Shown here: one piece after another, positions 26,505 through 35,366 of the stretch | Numbering within the stretch: position 1 is the stretch's first letter | Layout of the letters: each line of letters opens with the position of its first letter | Assembly: GCA_963764215.1 (NCBI GenBank) | Contig: CAVXRS010000007.1 | Location: 1 to 64,000 of the forward strand | Source: JAFDWI01 sp963764215 | GTDB lineage: Bacteria; Actinomycetota; Acidimicrobiia; Acidimicrobiales; Iamiaceae | Direction of reading: 5' to 3' | DNA: 64,000 bases | The notes under the pieces: generated by a model | Databases searched by the model: none | The model's input: only the letters and a program-made list of their open reading frames with translations | Told to the model about the DNA's origin: nothing | Program-made: the position numbers and the translations under genes

Positions 26505-27578
26505 TCAATCGTCGCTGAACAGATGAGCGGCGATGCGTTCCATGCCGGCCAGATCGTGCACGTCGGAGTTCAGGAACGGGACCATCGTCACGTTGTCCAC
26601 CGATGAAGCGAGACCTTCCAGATTGGCTCGCTCCGACGAGGCCAACTCGGTGAACTCGGCCAGGTTGACGGCCAGACCCTCGAGTGGGGTGCCGGTCAGA
26701 CCGTCGGCACGTTTGCGGACCTTCTCCGCCGAGGCGACCGTGAACGTCGGGTGGACCCGGTTCACGATCAGGGCCGCCACCGACAGTTCGGCATCGGCCA
26801 GTCGGTCCGCGAAGTAGCGCGCCTCGGTCACCGTGTCGCGCCGGGGCGCGCACACCAGCACGAACGCGGTCGCCGGATCCTCGAGGAGCTCCAGCACGAC
26901 CTGGGCACGCTCCTTGAATCCCTCTTCCATTCCGCTGAACGCCCCGAAGAAGGCCAACGCGTCGTCCAGCACTTCGGTCCCGACCACTCTGGACATGCTC
27001 CGCACGAAGGTCTGCGCGGCGACGTTCACGGCTTTCATCACCCCCCGGGTGGGTGACATCAGCACGCGGTAGAGCCGGTGATCCAGGAAATGGGTCAGGC
27101 GCCGGGGTGCGTCGAGAAAATCGAGTGCGTGACGACTCGGCGGCGTGTCGACCACGACCAGATCGAACGCGTCGTCGTGGTGTAGGGCGTAGAGCTTCTC
27201 CATCGCCATGTACTCCTGGGTCCCCGAAAGAGCCCCGGAGATGTTGCGGTAGAAGCGGTTGGCCAGGATCCGCTCCGCCTGGTCGGGGTCTTCCGAATAG
27301 GTCTCGACGAGTGCGTCGAAGGTCCCCTTGGTGTCGAGCATGACCGCCCACATCTCGCCGGGCCAGTCTCCCGCGATGCGGCTGGGTTCGTTGCCGATCC
27401 CACTCAGGCCGAGCGCGTCGGCGAGCCGCCGTGCCGGGTCGATCGTCACCACCACCGCCCGTCGACCCTGGCGCGCCGCCTGCATCGCCAGCACGGCCGC
27501 AGCCGTCGTCTTGCCGACCCCTCCCGAGCCGGCGCAGATGATGATGTGACCGTCGGTGACGAGCGAGGTGAGGCTCAT
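26505..27578 (-). CDS. ArsA/Get3-like ATPase, subunit with altered signature lysine
   Basis: A 357-aa ATPase of the anion-transporting (ArsA/Get3) family. HIIICAGSGGVGKTTAAAVL has the Walker Lys23 and Thr24, but the deviant-Walker signature lysine (normally GKGG) is Ser18. Switch regions VVTIDPARRLADALGL and LVVVDTPPSRHALDFLDAP are present, as is ALIVNRVHPTF late in the protein. Its ATG overlaps the stop of the partner gene upstream (ATGA). This matches the mycobacterial Rv3679-Rv3680 pair, which lies beside whiB4. The partner at 27575-28588 keeps the canonical lysine, so an asymmetric heterodimer is expected. Confidence 0.85.
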   Translation of the reverse strand: MSLTSLVTDGHIIICAGSGGVGKTTAAAVLAMQAARQGRRAVVVTIDPARRLADALGLSGIGNEPSRIAGDWPGEMWAVMLDTKGTFDALVETYSEDPDQAERILANRFYRNISGALSGTQEYMAMEKLYALHHDDAFDLVVVDTPPSRHALDFLDAPRRLTHFLDHRLYRVLMSPTRGVMKAVNVAAQTFVRSMSRVVGTEVLDDALAFFGAFSGMEEGFKERAQVVLELLEDPATAFVLVCAPRRDTVTEARYFADRLADAELSVAALIVNRVHPTFTVASAEKVRKRADGLTGTPLEGLAVNLAEFTELASSERANLEGLASSVDNVTMVPFLNSDVHDLAGMERIAAHLFSDD

Positions 27579-28588
27579 GTCCCCGCCCCTGCTACGCCAT
27601 CGGCGGGCAACCCGACGGCACTCGGATCGATCGCGGCCAGATCCGCGAGAAACCTCTCGGCGAGCTCGTCGAGCTGGGTGAGCCCGATGGTGTCGGTGAA
27701 ACAGAATGGCAGGTGGATCTGGGGCAGGGGCAGCGCCTCGGAGAGCCGCTGGGACTGGGCCGTCTGGAGGGCACGCCGTTCGGTCCGGAACGTCGCGGCG
27801 TCCCGCATGGCCCGCGCTTCGCCCCGACGGAGCTTCACCCCGGCGGATTTCGCGGCGGCACTCGGTGCGATGTCGAGCCCGTCGAGCAGGGGCAGCTCCG
27901 CGTTCACCACCACCGGCGCGAGATCGACGCCGATACGATCTTCGAGCGCGAAGGCCGTGTCGACGAGTTCGTTCACCGGGGTCTCCTCGGGCAAGGTCAC
28001 CAGCATCACCCGGCAGCGTCGCGGATCGGTGAGCAGCCCGAGGACCTCCTGTGCCTGGGCGTTGATCGGACCGACCCGAACCGCGTCCAACAGGCCCCGC
28101 GCCGACTGCAGGAACCTGATCGCGTGACCGGCGGCGGGCGCGTCGAGGACGATCACGTCGGCCACGGCCGCGCGCTCGAGCTGTTTGACCTTGCCCAGTA
28201 CCAGGATGTCCTTGATTCCCGGTGCGGCAGTGGCGACGACCTCGAGTGCACCGGTGGAAGCGAGGCGCTTGGAGATGCGTCGCAGACCGTGGTCGTTCAG
28301 ATACTCGATGAGCGCGTCGTCGGGCGTGAGCGTCCGGGCCCGGATCTCGCCCCGGCCGGCCCGACGATCCGCCGGGCGGAGCACCGTGTCGGCATAACCC
28401 AGAGCATCGAGCCCGAACATCGAAGGGAGACCGGCGCTGCCCTCCAGTTCGATCACGAGGGCGTCGAGACCGCTGCGGGCAGCCGCGTCGGCCACCACGG
28501 CCGATACGGTGGTTTTGCCCACGCCGCCCTTTCCGGCCACGATGACCAGCCGAGCCGCAGTGAAGTATTGGACTGGGTCCACGCTCAC
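27575..28588 (-). CDS. ArsA/Get3-like ATPase, canonical subunit
   Basis: A 337-aa ArsA/Get3-like ATPase. LVIVAGKGGVGKTTVSAVVA gives the full deviant Walker A with both lysines; ALVIELEGSAGLPSMFGL is the switch I region and DVIVLDAPAAGHAIRFLQSA the switch II region. APVVVNAELPLLDGLD precedes the C-terminal helices. GTG 28588 is preceded by GAGAAGG and gives MSVDPVQYFTAARLVIV. It is first of the two-gene operon, divergent from the nfeD-like gene (34 bp between starts). In mycobacteria such pairs act at the membrane/envelope interface; here function is inferred from order. Confidence 0.85.
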   Translation of the reverse strand: MSVDPVQYFTAARLVIVAGKGGVGKTTVSAVVADAAARSGLDALVIELEGSAGLPSMFGLDALGYADTVLRPADRRAGRGEIRARTLTPDDALIEYLNDHGLRRISKRLASTGALEVVATAAPGIKDILVLGKVKQLERAAVADVIVLDAPAAGHAIRFLQSARGLLDAVRVGPINAQAQEVLGLLTDPRRCRVMLVTLPEETPVNELVDTAFALEDRIGVDLAPVVVNAELPLLDGLDIAPSAAAKSAGVKLRRGEARAMRDAATFRTERRALQTAQSQRLSEALPLPQIHLPFCFTDTIGLTQLDELAERFLADLAAIDPSAVGLPADGVAGAGT

Positions 28589-28622
28589 CCTTCTCGAGAA
28601 TGCATTGCCGAAAGGAAATTCC

Positions 28623-29921
28623 TTGCGCAGACTATCGACCGTCGTTCCGGCGGCCGTACTGGTGGCCCTGAGTCTGGTCGCCGCTGCGCCGGGCGCGGTC
28701 GCGGCAGACTCTCCGACGACCACGGCGAAAGCTGCGCAGCCCACCTCGCAGACGCCGGCCGTCGAAGTGGTGAAGGTGTCCGGAATGCTCGACCCTGTCC
28801 TGGCCGACTATCTGGACCGCACGGTACGCGAAGCCCAACACGCCAAAGTCCGGGCCATCGTGCTCCAGGTGGACAGCACCTCATCGGTCATCTCCGCCGC
28901 CCGAGTCGAGACGCTGGCCCACACGCTGGCCAGCTCGACGATTCCGATCGTCGCCTGGATCGGTCCCTCGGGTGCCCGAGCCGAAGGTGACATGGCGCAA
29001 CTCGTCGGCGTCATCGGCACCGTCGGCATCGCGCCGGGAAGCGCGATCGGCAGGACCGGCGACCTGGTCGTCCCTCCCAGTCTGCTCACCCCGGCGTTCC
29101 GTCGGCATCTCGGTGTCCTCCGGGACGGGCTCATGAATGCCGATGAAGCGGCCCGAGCGGGCTTGACCGTCCCCACCGAGGACGCCCTGGTGCTGCGCCG
29201 CATCCTGTTGAAGGTCCCCGGATTCCGGGCCAAGGCGACCGCGACCGTCCCGGCCACACCGGTGCAGTTCACCCAACTGTCGACCGGGGCCAACCTCATG
29301 CACAGCTTCGCCAGCCCGTCACTGGCCGAATTGTTCTTCGCGATCGGCCTGTGCCTGCTCCTGTTCGAGTTGTTCAGCGCCGGGGCCGGGGTGGCGGGAG
29401 TCTCCGGTGCGGCGTTCCTGCTCTTCGGGTCCTACGGATTGGTGGTGCTCCCGGTCCGTCCCATTTCGGTGGCGCTCATGGTCCTGTCGATGATCGCCTT
29501 CGCGATCGACGTGCAGGTCGGCGTGCCCCGGGCCTGGACGGCGATCGGATCGGTGGTGTTCGCGGTCGGTATCACCTTCCTGTACCACGGGATCGCCATC
29601 CCGTGGCTGGCCACGATCGGAACCACCGTCCTGGTGGTGGTGACCATGTACTTCGGGATGCCCTCGATGACCAGAAGTCGGTTCTCGACCCCGACCATCG
29701 ACCGGGAGTGGCTCGTCGGACGAATGGGAACGGCGACCGAAGCGCTGGCGCCGGACGGGTTCATCCGGATCGGTGAGGCGCAGTGGGCCGGCCGCGCGGC
29801 AGGGGACTCGGTCGCCGCGGGGGCACTCGTGCAGGTCGTGGCCGTCGAAGGCGTGCGATGCCAGGTCGTACCGGTGACGGAGCCGGGCGTCGCATCCGCC
29901 GAATCGGCTTCCGGGGACTGA
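28623..29921 (+). CDS. NfeD-family membrane protein with N-terminal ClpP-like domain
   Basis: A 432-aa protein. TTG 28623 follows AAAGGAAA and starts a signal sequence (RLSTVVPAAVLVALSLVAAA). A ClpP/SppA-like extracytoplasmic domain follows (VRAIVLQVDSTSSVISAARV, IGTVGIAPGSAIGRTGDLV). Several TM helices come next (LFFAIGLCLLLFELFSAGAG onward), and then a C-terminal cytoplasmic OB-fold (LVGRMGTATEALAPDGFIRI). This is the long NfeD1b-like architecture linked to membrane microdomain and stomatin/flotillin function. The typical catalytic Ser-Lys of SppA-like proteases is not clear. No flotillin gene is adjacent. Confidence 0.8.
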   Translation: MRRLSTVVPAAVLVALSLVAAAPGAVAADSPTTTAKAAQPTSQTPAVEVVKVSGMLDPVLADYLDRTVREAQHAKVRAIVLQVDSTSSVISAARVETLAHTLASSTIPIVAWIGPSGARAEGDMAQLVGVIGTVGIAPGSAIGRTGDLVVPPSLLTPAFRRHLGVLRDGLMNADEAARAGLTVPTEDALVLRRILLKVPGFRAKATATVPATPVQFTQLSTGANLMHSFASPSLAELFFAIGLCLLLFELFSAGAGVAGVSGAAFLLFGSYGLVVLPVRPISVALMVLSMIAFAIDVQVGVPRAWTAIGSVVFAVGITFLYHGIAIPWLATIGTTVLVVVTMYFGMPSMTRSRFSTPTIDREWLVGRMGTATEALAPDGFIRIGEAQWAGRAAGDSVAAGALVQVVAVEGVRCQVVPVTEPGVASAESASGD

Positions 29922-29988
29922 TCGGAAATTGCCCCTTGTGGCCGCCTTTTCGCGTCGCTAGGGTCGACGCGATGAAAGGGGGCCGTTC

Positions 29989-30246
29989 GTGAGTGCCCAG
30001 CGAGAGGAACAAGCCTGGCAATTGCGAGCCGCGTGCCGCGGGCCGCAGGCGATGATGTTCTACCCGCCGGCCACGTTCGAGCGGAAAGAGGACCGCCGAC
30101 GCCGGGAGGCGAAGGCCAAGGACATCTGCGGCACCTGCCCGGTTTCCAAGGACTGCTTGGACTACGCCCTGTCGATCCGGGAGCCGCACGGTATCTGGGG
30201 TGGGTTGAACGAAGCCGAGCGGCGCCAGCTTCTCGACAAGCGCTGA
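29989..30246 (+). CDS. whiB: WhiB-like iron-sulfur transcription factor
   Basis: An 85-aa WhiB protein. The four cluster cysteines are Cys16, Cys47, Cys50 and Cys56 (C-x2-C-x5-C for the last three). The turn GIWGG at 68-72 and the basic tail EAERRQLLDKR complete the family pattern. GTG 29989 sits downstream of AAAGGGGG. Such proteins bind a redox- or NO-sensitive 4Fe-4S cluster and the sigma-factor C-terminal region. Its position next to the ArsA-like pair matches whiB4 of mycobacteria, but subclass assignment would need a tree. Confidence 0.93.
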   Translation: MSAQREEQAWQLRAACRGPQAMMFYPPATFERKEDRRRREAKAKDICGTCPVSKDCLDYALSIREPHGIWGGLNEAERRQLLDKR

Positions 30247-30314
30247 ATTCGGCTCTGGTCCTCCGCGGCGTGCCGACGGACACCAACCCCGGCACCCGTC
30301 GGTACGCTGGGCAC

Positions 30315-30812
30315 ATGTTGTTCGTGCTGTTCGTGGCGATACCGATCATCGAGATCATTGCCGCGGTGGTGGTCGCCCACTTCATCGGCTGGGGGTTTGC
30401 GCTGCTCGCCCTGTTGACGCTGTCGCTCGTCGGTGGGTGGCAGGTCAAGGTCCAGGGCCTGGGCGCCTGGCGCGATGCGGTCTCCGAACTCGATCGCGGC
30501 GGTTCCCCCGCGCTGGTCGCCTTGGACGGCGCCCTTCGGGTGATCGGTGCGGTGCTGCTCACTCTTCCCGGATTTCTCACCGCGTTGGCCGGCATCGTCC
30601 TGTTGTTCGGTCCTCCCCGGCGAGTTGCCGCGCGCCGGGCCGGCGGCTGGCTGGTCAACTGGTTACGACCGTCGTTCGTCGTGGTCTCCGACCGGGCCGG
30701 AGCCTTTCGCCAGGATGGAACCGGCGAGGTGGTCGACGTCGAAGGCTGGGAGGAATCCCCGCAGAGTCCTGGGACTGCGGGTCGACCGGCGCTGGGCCGG
30801 CACGGCGGCTGA
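30315..30812 (+). CDS. fxsA: FxsA-family cytoplasmic membrane protein
   Basis: A 165-aa protein whose N-terminus MLFVLFVAIPIIEIIAAVVV with the following helix is the FxsA signature (P-x-x-E within the first TM), then GWGFALLALLTLSLVGGWQV, and another pair of TM segments around VIGAVLLTLPGFLTALAGIV (P-G-F loop). The C-terminal tail is hydrophilic. E. coli FxsA blocks F-plasmid exclusion of phage T7; the cellular role is unknown. Confidence 0.85.
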   Translation: MLFVLFVAIPIIEIIAAVVVAHFIGWGFALLALLTLSLVGGWQVKVQGLGAWRDAVSELDRGGSPALVALDGALRVIGAVLLTLPGFLTALAGIVLLFGPPRRVAARRAGGWLVNWLRPSFVVVSDRAGAFRQDGTGEVVDVEGWEESPQSPGTAGRPALGRHGG

Positions 30813-30818
30813 TCGTTC

Positions 30819-31779
30819 GTGTCGCTGAACATCGATCCCACCCAGCACGTCCCGGTGCGGCCCGCCGCCACCGTCATGTTGATCCGCGACCGCTCGGCCG
30901 GTGGGATCGAGGTCTGCATGCTCCGGAGGAATCTGCAGTCCGACTTCGTCGGCGGCGCCTACGTCTTCCCGGGCGGAGGTGTCGACCCGGTCGACGGCGA
31001 GCCCGAGGTCGCGCTGGCTGTGCACCGGGCGGAATGACGCCGAGGCGTCGAACGCCCTGGGACTGCCCTCGAACGGACTGGCGTTCTGGGTCGCCGCGGT
31101 CCGGGAGACCCTGGAGGAGGCGGGTCTGATGATCGCCACCCATCGGGACGGCTCCGCGATCGATTTCACCGACGCGGCGGTCGCGGCGCGTTTTGTCGAA
31201 CACCGGCGAGCGGTCGATCGGCGACAACGACGGCTCGTGGAGGTGTGCCGCGAAGAAGACCTCTGTCTGCCGCTAGGCGACATGCACTACGTCGGCCACT
31301 GGGTGACTCCGCCCGGTGCTCCCCGTCGCTACGACACCCGGTTCTTCCTGGCGGCCGCGCCGGCCGGGCAACGGCCGGTGCACGACGACCGTGAGGTGAT
31401 CTCGGCCGAGTGGATCACCCCCTCCGACGCCCTGGATCGACACGACGAGGGCGAGTTCCCGATGTTGCCGCCGACCGTTGCGAACCTGCGCATGCTGCGC
31501 GAGCACGCATCGGTCGAGACGGCACTCACCGGCGCGGCGACCCTCACCGAGGTCCCCGCAATGGTGCCTCGGGTGTTGGCCGACGACGACGGCATCCGGA
31601 TCGTCATGCCTGGTGATCCTGCCTACGAGCGTGCCTACGCCGGGGACAGCTCGCTGACGGCGTGGCCCGGACTGGACGGCGGGATCGCCGGCGTCCCCGT
31701 GGGCGACGCGCCCGTGGGCACCACCCCGATCGGGATGCCCGACATCGACGTCGCCGGTCGGCCGGACATCCGGCCGTGA
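30819..31779 (+). CDS. Nudix hydrolase, one frameshift
   Basis: GTG 30819 starts MSLNIDPTQHVPVRPAATVM and reaches GGAYVFPGGGVDPVDGE before stopping at 31037. The remaining protein continues in another frame from about 31030 (NDAEASNALGLPSNG), with AAVRETLEEAGLMI as the Nudix box R-E-x-x-E-E-x-G and ISAEWITPSDALDRHDEGE later. Joining the frames within the GGGCGG run near 31027-31033 gives about 320 aa. The long insert between the P-G-G-G-V strand and the Nudix box is typical of the NUDT19/RP2-like branch, often acting on CoA esters. The gene overlaps the following MBL gene by GTGA. Confidence 0.7.
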
Positions 31780-32669
31780 CCGGCCACGGAGGACCCCCGG
31801 CTGTGGAACGGCCGGGGACGGAGCACCGCGATCCGCTCGAAGTCGGCCGGGCGGTCCGGTTGTCCCCCCTCGTCCGACGGCTCCTCGCCCCGAACCCGTC
31901 GGTGATGACCGGACCCGGGACCAACACCTATCTCATCGGTCACGACGACGTCACCGTCATCGATCCCGGACCGGACGATCCCGCCCACGTCGCGGCGATT
32001 CTCGAAGCCGGTCGAGGTCGGATCCGGCGCATCGTGTGCACCCACACCCACATCGACCACTGGCCCGCCACACCGGCGCTCGCCGAGGCCACCGGGGCGG
32101 CCGTGCTCGCCCAGGCGAGCCGCGACGGGCTGGAAGTCTCCGACCGGCTTGCCGACGGCGACGTGATCCGGGCCGACGATCACGCGCTCGGGGTGTTCCA
32201 CACGCCGGGCCACGCCTCGAACCACCTCTGCTTCCTGCTGGCCGACGAGGGCTTCCTGTTCACCGGGGACCACATCATGCAGGGCACAACCGTGGTGATC
32301 GCGCCCCCCGACGGCGACATGGGCGCCTACCTCGCGTCGCTCGAACGCCTGGCCGCGCTCGAAGAGCCCATCCGGCGGATCGGGCCCGCGCACGGCCATG
32401 TCGTGGAGGACCCGGCCGCGGTCATCGCGGCGTACCTGACGCATCGTCGGGCCCGGGAGGCCATCGTCGCCGATGCGCTCGCCGACCTCGGTGCTCCGGG
32501 GGCCACCGTGGACGAACTGGTCCCCGCGGTGTACGCGGATGTCGACGAATCGCTCTACCCGGTCGCCCGACTCTCGTTGTGGGCGCACCTGCGCAAGCTC
32601 GTCGACGACGGTCGTGCCCAGGTGACCGATCGGGACGACGTCGACCACGCGTGCTGGGCCGCGATCTGA
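31776..32669 (+). CDS. MBL-fold metallohydrolase (LACTB2-like)
   Basis: A 297-aa protein. TNTYLIGHDDVTVIDPGPDD begins the fold; THTHIDHWPATPALAE holds the H-x-H-x-D-H metal motif, and HTPGHASNHLCFL, LFTGDHIMQGTTVVI and GPAHGHVVEDP supply the remaining ligands. The C-terminal 60 residues (LWAHLRKLVDDGRAQV) form a winged helix, as in LACTB2 and related RNA- or ester-cleaving enzymes. GTG start overlaps the Nudix stop, so the pair is co-translated. Substrate unknown. Confidence 0.85.
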   Translation: MTGHGGPPAVERPGTEHRDPLEVGRAVRLSPLVRRLLAPNPSVMTGPGTNTYLIGHDDVTVIDPGPDDPAHVAAILEAGRGRIRRIVCTHTHIDHWPATPALAEATGAAVLAQASRDGLEVSDRLADGDVIRADDHALGVFHTPGHASNHLCFLLADEGFLFTGDHIMQGTTVVIAPPDGDMGAYLASLERLAALEEPIRRIGPAHGHVVEDPAAVIAAYLTHRRAREAIVADALADLGAPGATVDELVPAVYADVDESLYPVARLSLWAHLRKLVDDGRAQVTDRDDVDHACWAAI

Positions 32670-32810
32670 GTCCCGCTGGCAATCGCGGCGCCTTCGTTCA
32701 GGTCGAGGTGCGGTCGGGCCGGATGGCACGGTAGGGTCGCGAGCACCGCACGACGCCGAATCCGGCGTGTGCCTTCACAAGCAGTACCGGCGAACAAGGG
32801 GACCCGACCA

Positions 32811-34322
32811 ATGGCCGACCATCAGCTCTTCATCGACGGGGAGTACACCGACGCGCTCTCCGGTGAGACCTTCACCAGTTACGAACCGGCCACCAACAGC
32901 CCCTACGCCGAGATCGCCAAAGGCGGCCGCGAAGACGCCGAACGGGCCATCAAGGCCGCCCGCAAGGCCTTCGACGAGGGACCCTGGCCCAAGATGTCCG
33001 GCGCCGAGCGGGCGGAGAAGCTCAACAAGGTCGCCGATCTGATCGACGCCAACACCGAAAAGCTCGCCGAGGCCGAAGCCCGCGACAGCGGAGGGACGAT
33101 CAAGAAGGCCACCTTCGCCGACATCCCCGGTGGGGCAGGGGCGTTCCGGTGGTTCGCCCGCTGCGCCGCCGAACAGCCCGACACCGTCGAACTCGAAGGC
33201 GCGCCGTTTCCGCCCTCGTCGAACTACGTGCGTTACGAGCCCCATGGGGTGACCACCGGGATCATCCCGTGGAACTTCCCGTTCATCATGGCGTCCTGGA
33301 AGCTCGGCCCGTCGCTGGCCGCCGGCAACTGCGCGGTGATCAAGCCGGCCTCGTTCACGTCGGTCACTGCGCTCATGCTCGGTGAGATCTTCGCCGAGGC
33401 CGACCTGCCGCCCGGTGTGGTGAACATCCTCGCCGGGCCCGGTGGCACCGTCGGTGAGGAACTCGCCGCCAACCCGCTCGTCGACAAGACCGCGTTCACC
33501 GGTTCGACCGAAGTGGGACGGCGCATCATGCAGCTCGCCTCGGGCACGGTCAAGCCCGTCACCCTTGAGCTGGGTGGAAAGTCGGCCAACATCGTGCTCG
33601 ACGACGCAGACCTGGACATCGCCGCCGCAGCCGTGCTCTGGGGCACGTTCTTCCACAACGGTCAGGTCTGTGAATCGGGTACGCGGGCTCTGGTCGACGC
33701 CAAGATCTACGATGAGTTCTGCGACCTGCTCGTGGAACGCGCCGCGAAGATCAACATCGGCGACCCGCTCGACTTCGCCACCGACCTCGGCCCGCTGGTG
33801 TCCCGCGGTCAGGTCGAGACCGTGGAGCGCTACGTCAAGCTGGGCCGCGACGAGGTCGGCGAACCGGTCGTCGGCGGTGCCAAGCCCGACGGGTTGGCCG
33901 ACAACCTGGACCGTGACGCGTTCTATCAGCCCACGATCTTCTCGAAGGTCCCGAACTCGGCGAAGATCGCCCAGGAAGAGATCTTCGGTCCGGTGCTGAG
34001 CGTGATCCCCTTCTCCACCGACGACGAAGCCGTGAGCATCGCGAACGACTCGATCTACGGTCTGGCCGGTGGCGTGCAGTCGGGCAACGTGGAGCGGGCG
34101 CAGCAGATCGCCAATCGCATGCGGACCGGCACGGTGTGGGTCAACGACTACCACATGATCTCGCCCGACAAGCCCTTCGGTGGGTACAAGCAATCCGGCA
34201 TCGGCCGCGAGCTGGGCACCCAGGGCTACCGGGTTTACCAGCAGGTCAAGCACGTGCACACCAACCCGGGTGGCACCCGAGACAACTACGTGCACTTCTC
34301 CGCGCTCAGCGGCGAAATCTGA
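32811..34322 (+). CDS. Aldehyde dehydrogenase
   Basis: A 503-aa NAD(P)-dependent aldehyde dehydrogenase with all standard blocks: GIIPWNFPFIMASWKLGPSL, KPASFTSVTALMLGEI, AFTGSTEVGRRIMQLASG, LELGGKSANIVLDDADLDIA (general-base Glu) and the catalytic Cys287 in FHNGQVCESGTRAL; EEIFGPVLSVIPF near residue 390 closes the family pattern. It converges with ectD across a strong hairpin. A betaine-aldehyde or general aldehyde role is possible; its closeness to the ectoine operon may be coincidence. Confidence 0.92.
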   Translation: MADHQLFIDGEYTDALSGETFTSYEPATNSPYAEIAKGGREDAERAIKAARKAFDEGPWPKMSGAERAEKLNKVADLIDANTEKLAEAEARDSGGTIKKATFADIPGGAGAFRWFARCAAEQPDTVELEGAPFPPSSNYVRYEPHGVTTGIIPWNFPFIMASWKLGPSLAAGNCAVIKPASFTSVTALMLGEIFAEADLPPGVVNILAGPGGTVGEELAANPLVDKTAFTGSTEVGRRIMQLASGTVKPVTLELGGKSANIVLDDADLDIAAAAVLWGTFFHNGQVCESGTRALVDAKIYDEFCDLLVERAAKINIGDPLDFATDLGPLVSRGQVETVERYVKLGRDEVGEPVVGGAKPDGLADNLDRDAFYQPTIFSKVPNSAKIAQEEIFGPVLSVIPFSTDDEAVSIANDSIYGLAGGVQSGNVERAQQIANRMRTGTVWVNDYHMISPDKPFGGYKQSGIGRELGTQGYRVYQQVKHVHTNPGGTRDNYVHFSALSGEI

Positions 34323-34363
34323 TCGTTCGCCGCGCCTCGTCGGCCGTGGCCCATCGGGGTCCT

Positions 34364-34437
34364 CCTTCGGTTTTGGGTCCCCCTTCGGTTTTGGGTGCCG
34401 GTTCGCACCGTCTCGTGACCGGATCCGGCACCCAAAA
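34364..34437. terminator. Bidirectional terminator with duplicated upstream arm
   Basis: A perfect 13-bp inverted repeat (TTTTGGGTGCCGG at 34389-34401, CCGGCACCCAAAA at 34425-34437) lies between the convergent aldehyde dehydrogenase and ectD. In the ectD direction the arm ends in TTTT. A direct repeat CCTTCGGTTTTGGGT at 34364-34378 and 34382-34396 supplies a second, weaker partner for the downstream arm. Confidence 0.75.
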
Positions 34438-34475
34438 TCCGGTTGGCCGGATCAGGAATCGGCCTTCGCCAGACG

Positions 34476-35366
34476 TCAGACGATTTCGGGCGTCCGGCTG
34501 GCGATGAATTCGGGCCGTCGCTCGGTCGCGGCGAATGGCTCTGCCAGCGTGTTCTCGATGCTGTTGTAGACGATGAACACGTTCGAGCGGGGGAACGGTG
34601 AGATGTTCGCGCTCGAGGCATGCAGGCAGTTGCTGTCGAACACGATCGCCGAGCCCGCGGCCCCGGTGAGCACCCGGATGCCCGCATCCTCGGCGAGCGT
34701 GCGAATGGTCTCCTGATCGGGGACCCCCACCTCCTGACGGCGGAGCGACGAGCGGTAGTGCTCGTCGGGGGTTTCGCCGAGACAGGGGATGAACACGCGG
34801 TGGGAGCCCGGGATGATCATCAGCGGGCCGTTGCAGTCGAGGTTGGGTGTCAGCGCCAGCGAGATGCTCACGGTGCGCATCCGGGGAAGTCCGTCCTCGG
34901 CGTGCCAGGTCTCGAAGTCGGAATGCCAGGCGAACTCCCGACCGGCGAATCCCGGCTTGAGGTTGATACGACACTGGTGGATCATCACCGGTGATCCGAG
35001 TAGCTGACGGGCGATTCCCGCCAGACGTTCGTCGGCGACGAGGTCGGCGAAACACGGCGAGATCCGGTGAACGTCGAACACCGAACGGACCTCACCTGCT
35101 TCAGGTTCGAACACGGTCCGTTCGTCCCCGTGGCGTGCCGGGTCCGCAGCCAGCCGGTGGGCTTCGTCCAGCAATGCGGTGGCCTCGGTGGGGCTCACCA
35201 GTTGTGGGACCGACAGGAATCCGTCACGGTCGTAGGCGTCGACGTCGCTGCGCGCGAGGGGGCCGTCGCCAGCGCCCCAGACCACCGGGTCGGTGCGCGG
35301 GATCGGATCCGGTGTGCCGACCCGGAGCCGGGACGGGTAGCGGTCAGCGACGAGAGCAGGGTTCAT
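34476..35366 (-). CDS. ectD: Ectoine 5-hydroxylase
   Basis: A 296-aa Fe(II)/2-oxoglutarate dioxygenase. FAWHSDFETWHAEDG holds the iron ligands His148 and Asp150, and FDSNCLHASSANISPFPRSN the third, His249. This matches the 146/148/248 pattern of characterised EctD, with the family signature between. It converts ectoine to 5-hydroxyectoine. Last gene of the operon; its ATG overlaps the ectC stop. Confidence 0.95.
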   Translation of the reverse strand: MNPALVADRYPSRLRVGTPDPIPRTDPVVWGAGDGPLARSDVDAYDRDGFLSVPQLVSPTEATALLDEAHRLAADPARHGDERTVFEPEAGEVRSVFDVHRISPCFADLVADERLAGIARQLLGSPVMIHQCRINLKPGFAGREFAWHSDFETWHAEDGLPRMRTVSISLALTPNLDCNGPLMIIPGSHRVFIPCLGETPDEHYRSSLRRQEVGVPDQETIRTLAEDAGIRVLTGAAGSAIVFDSNCLHASSANISPFPRSNVFIVYNSIENTLAEPFAATERRPEFIASRTPEIV

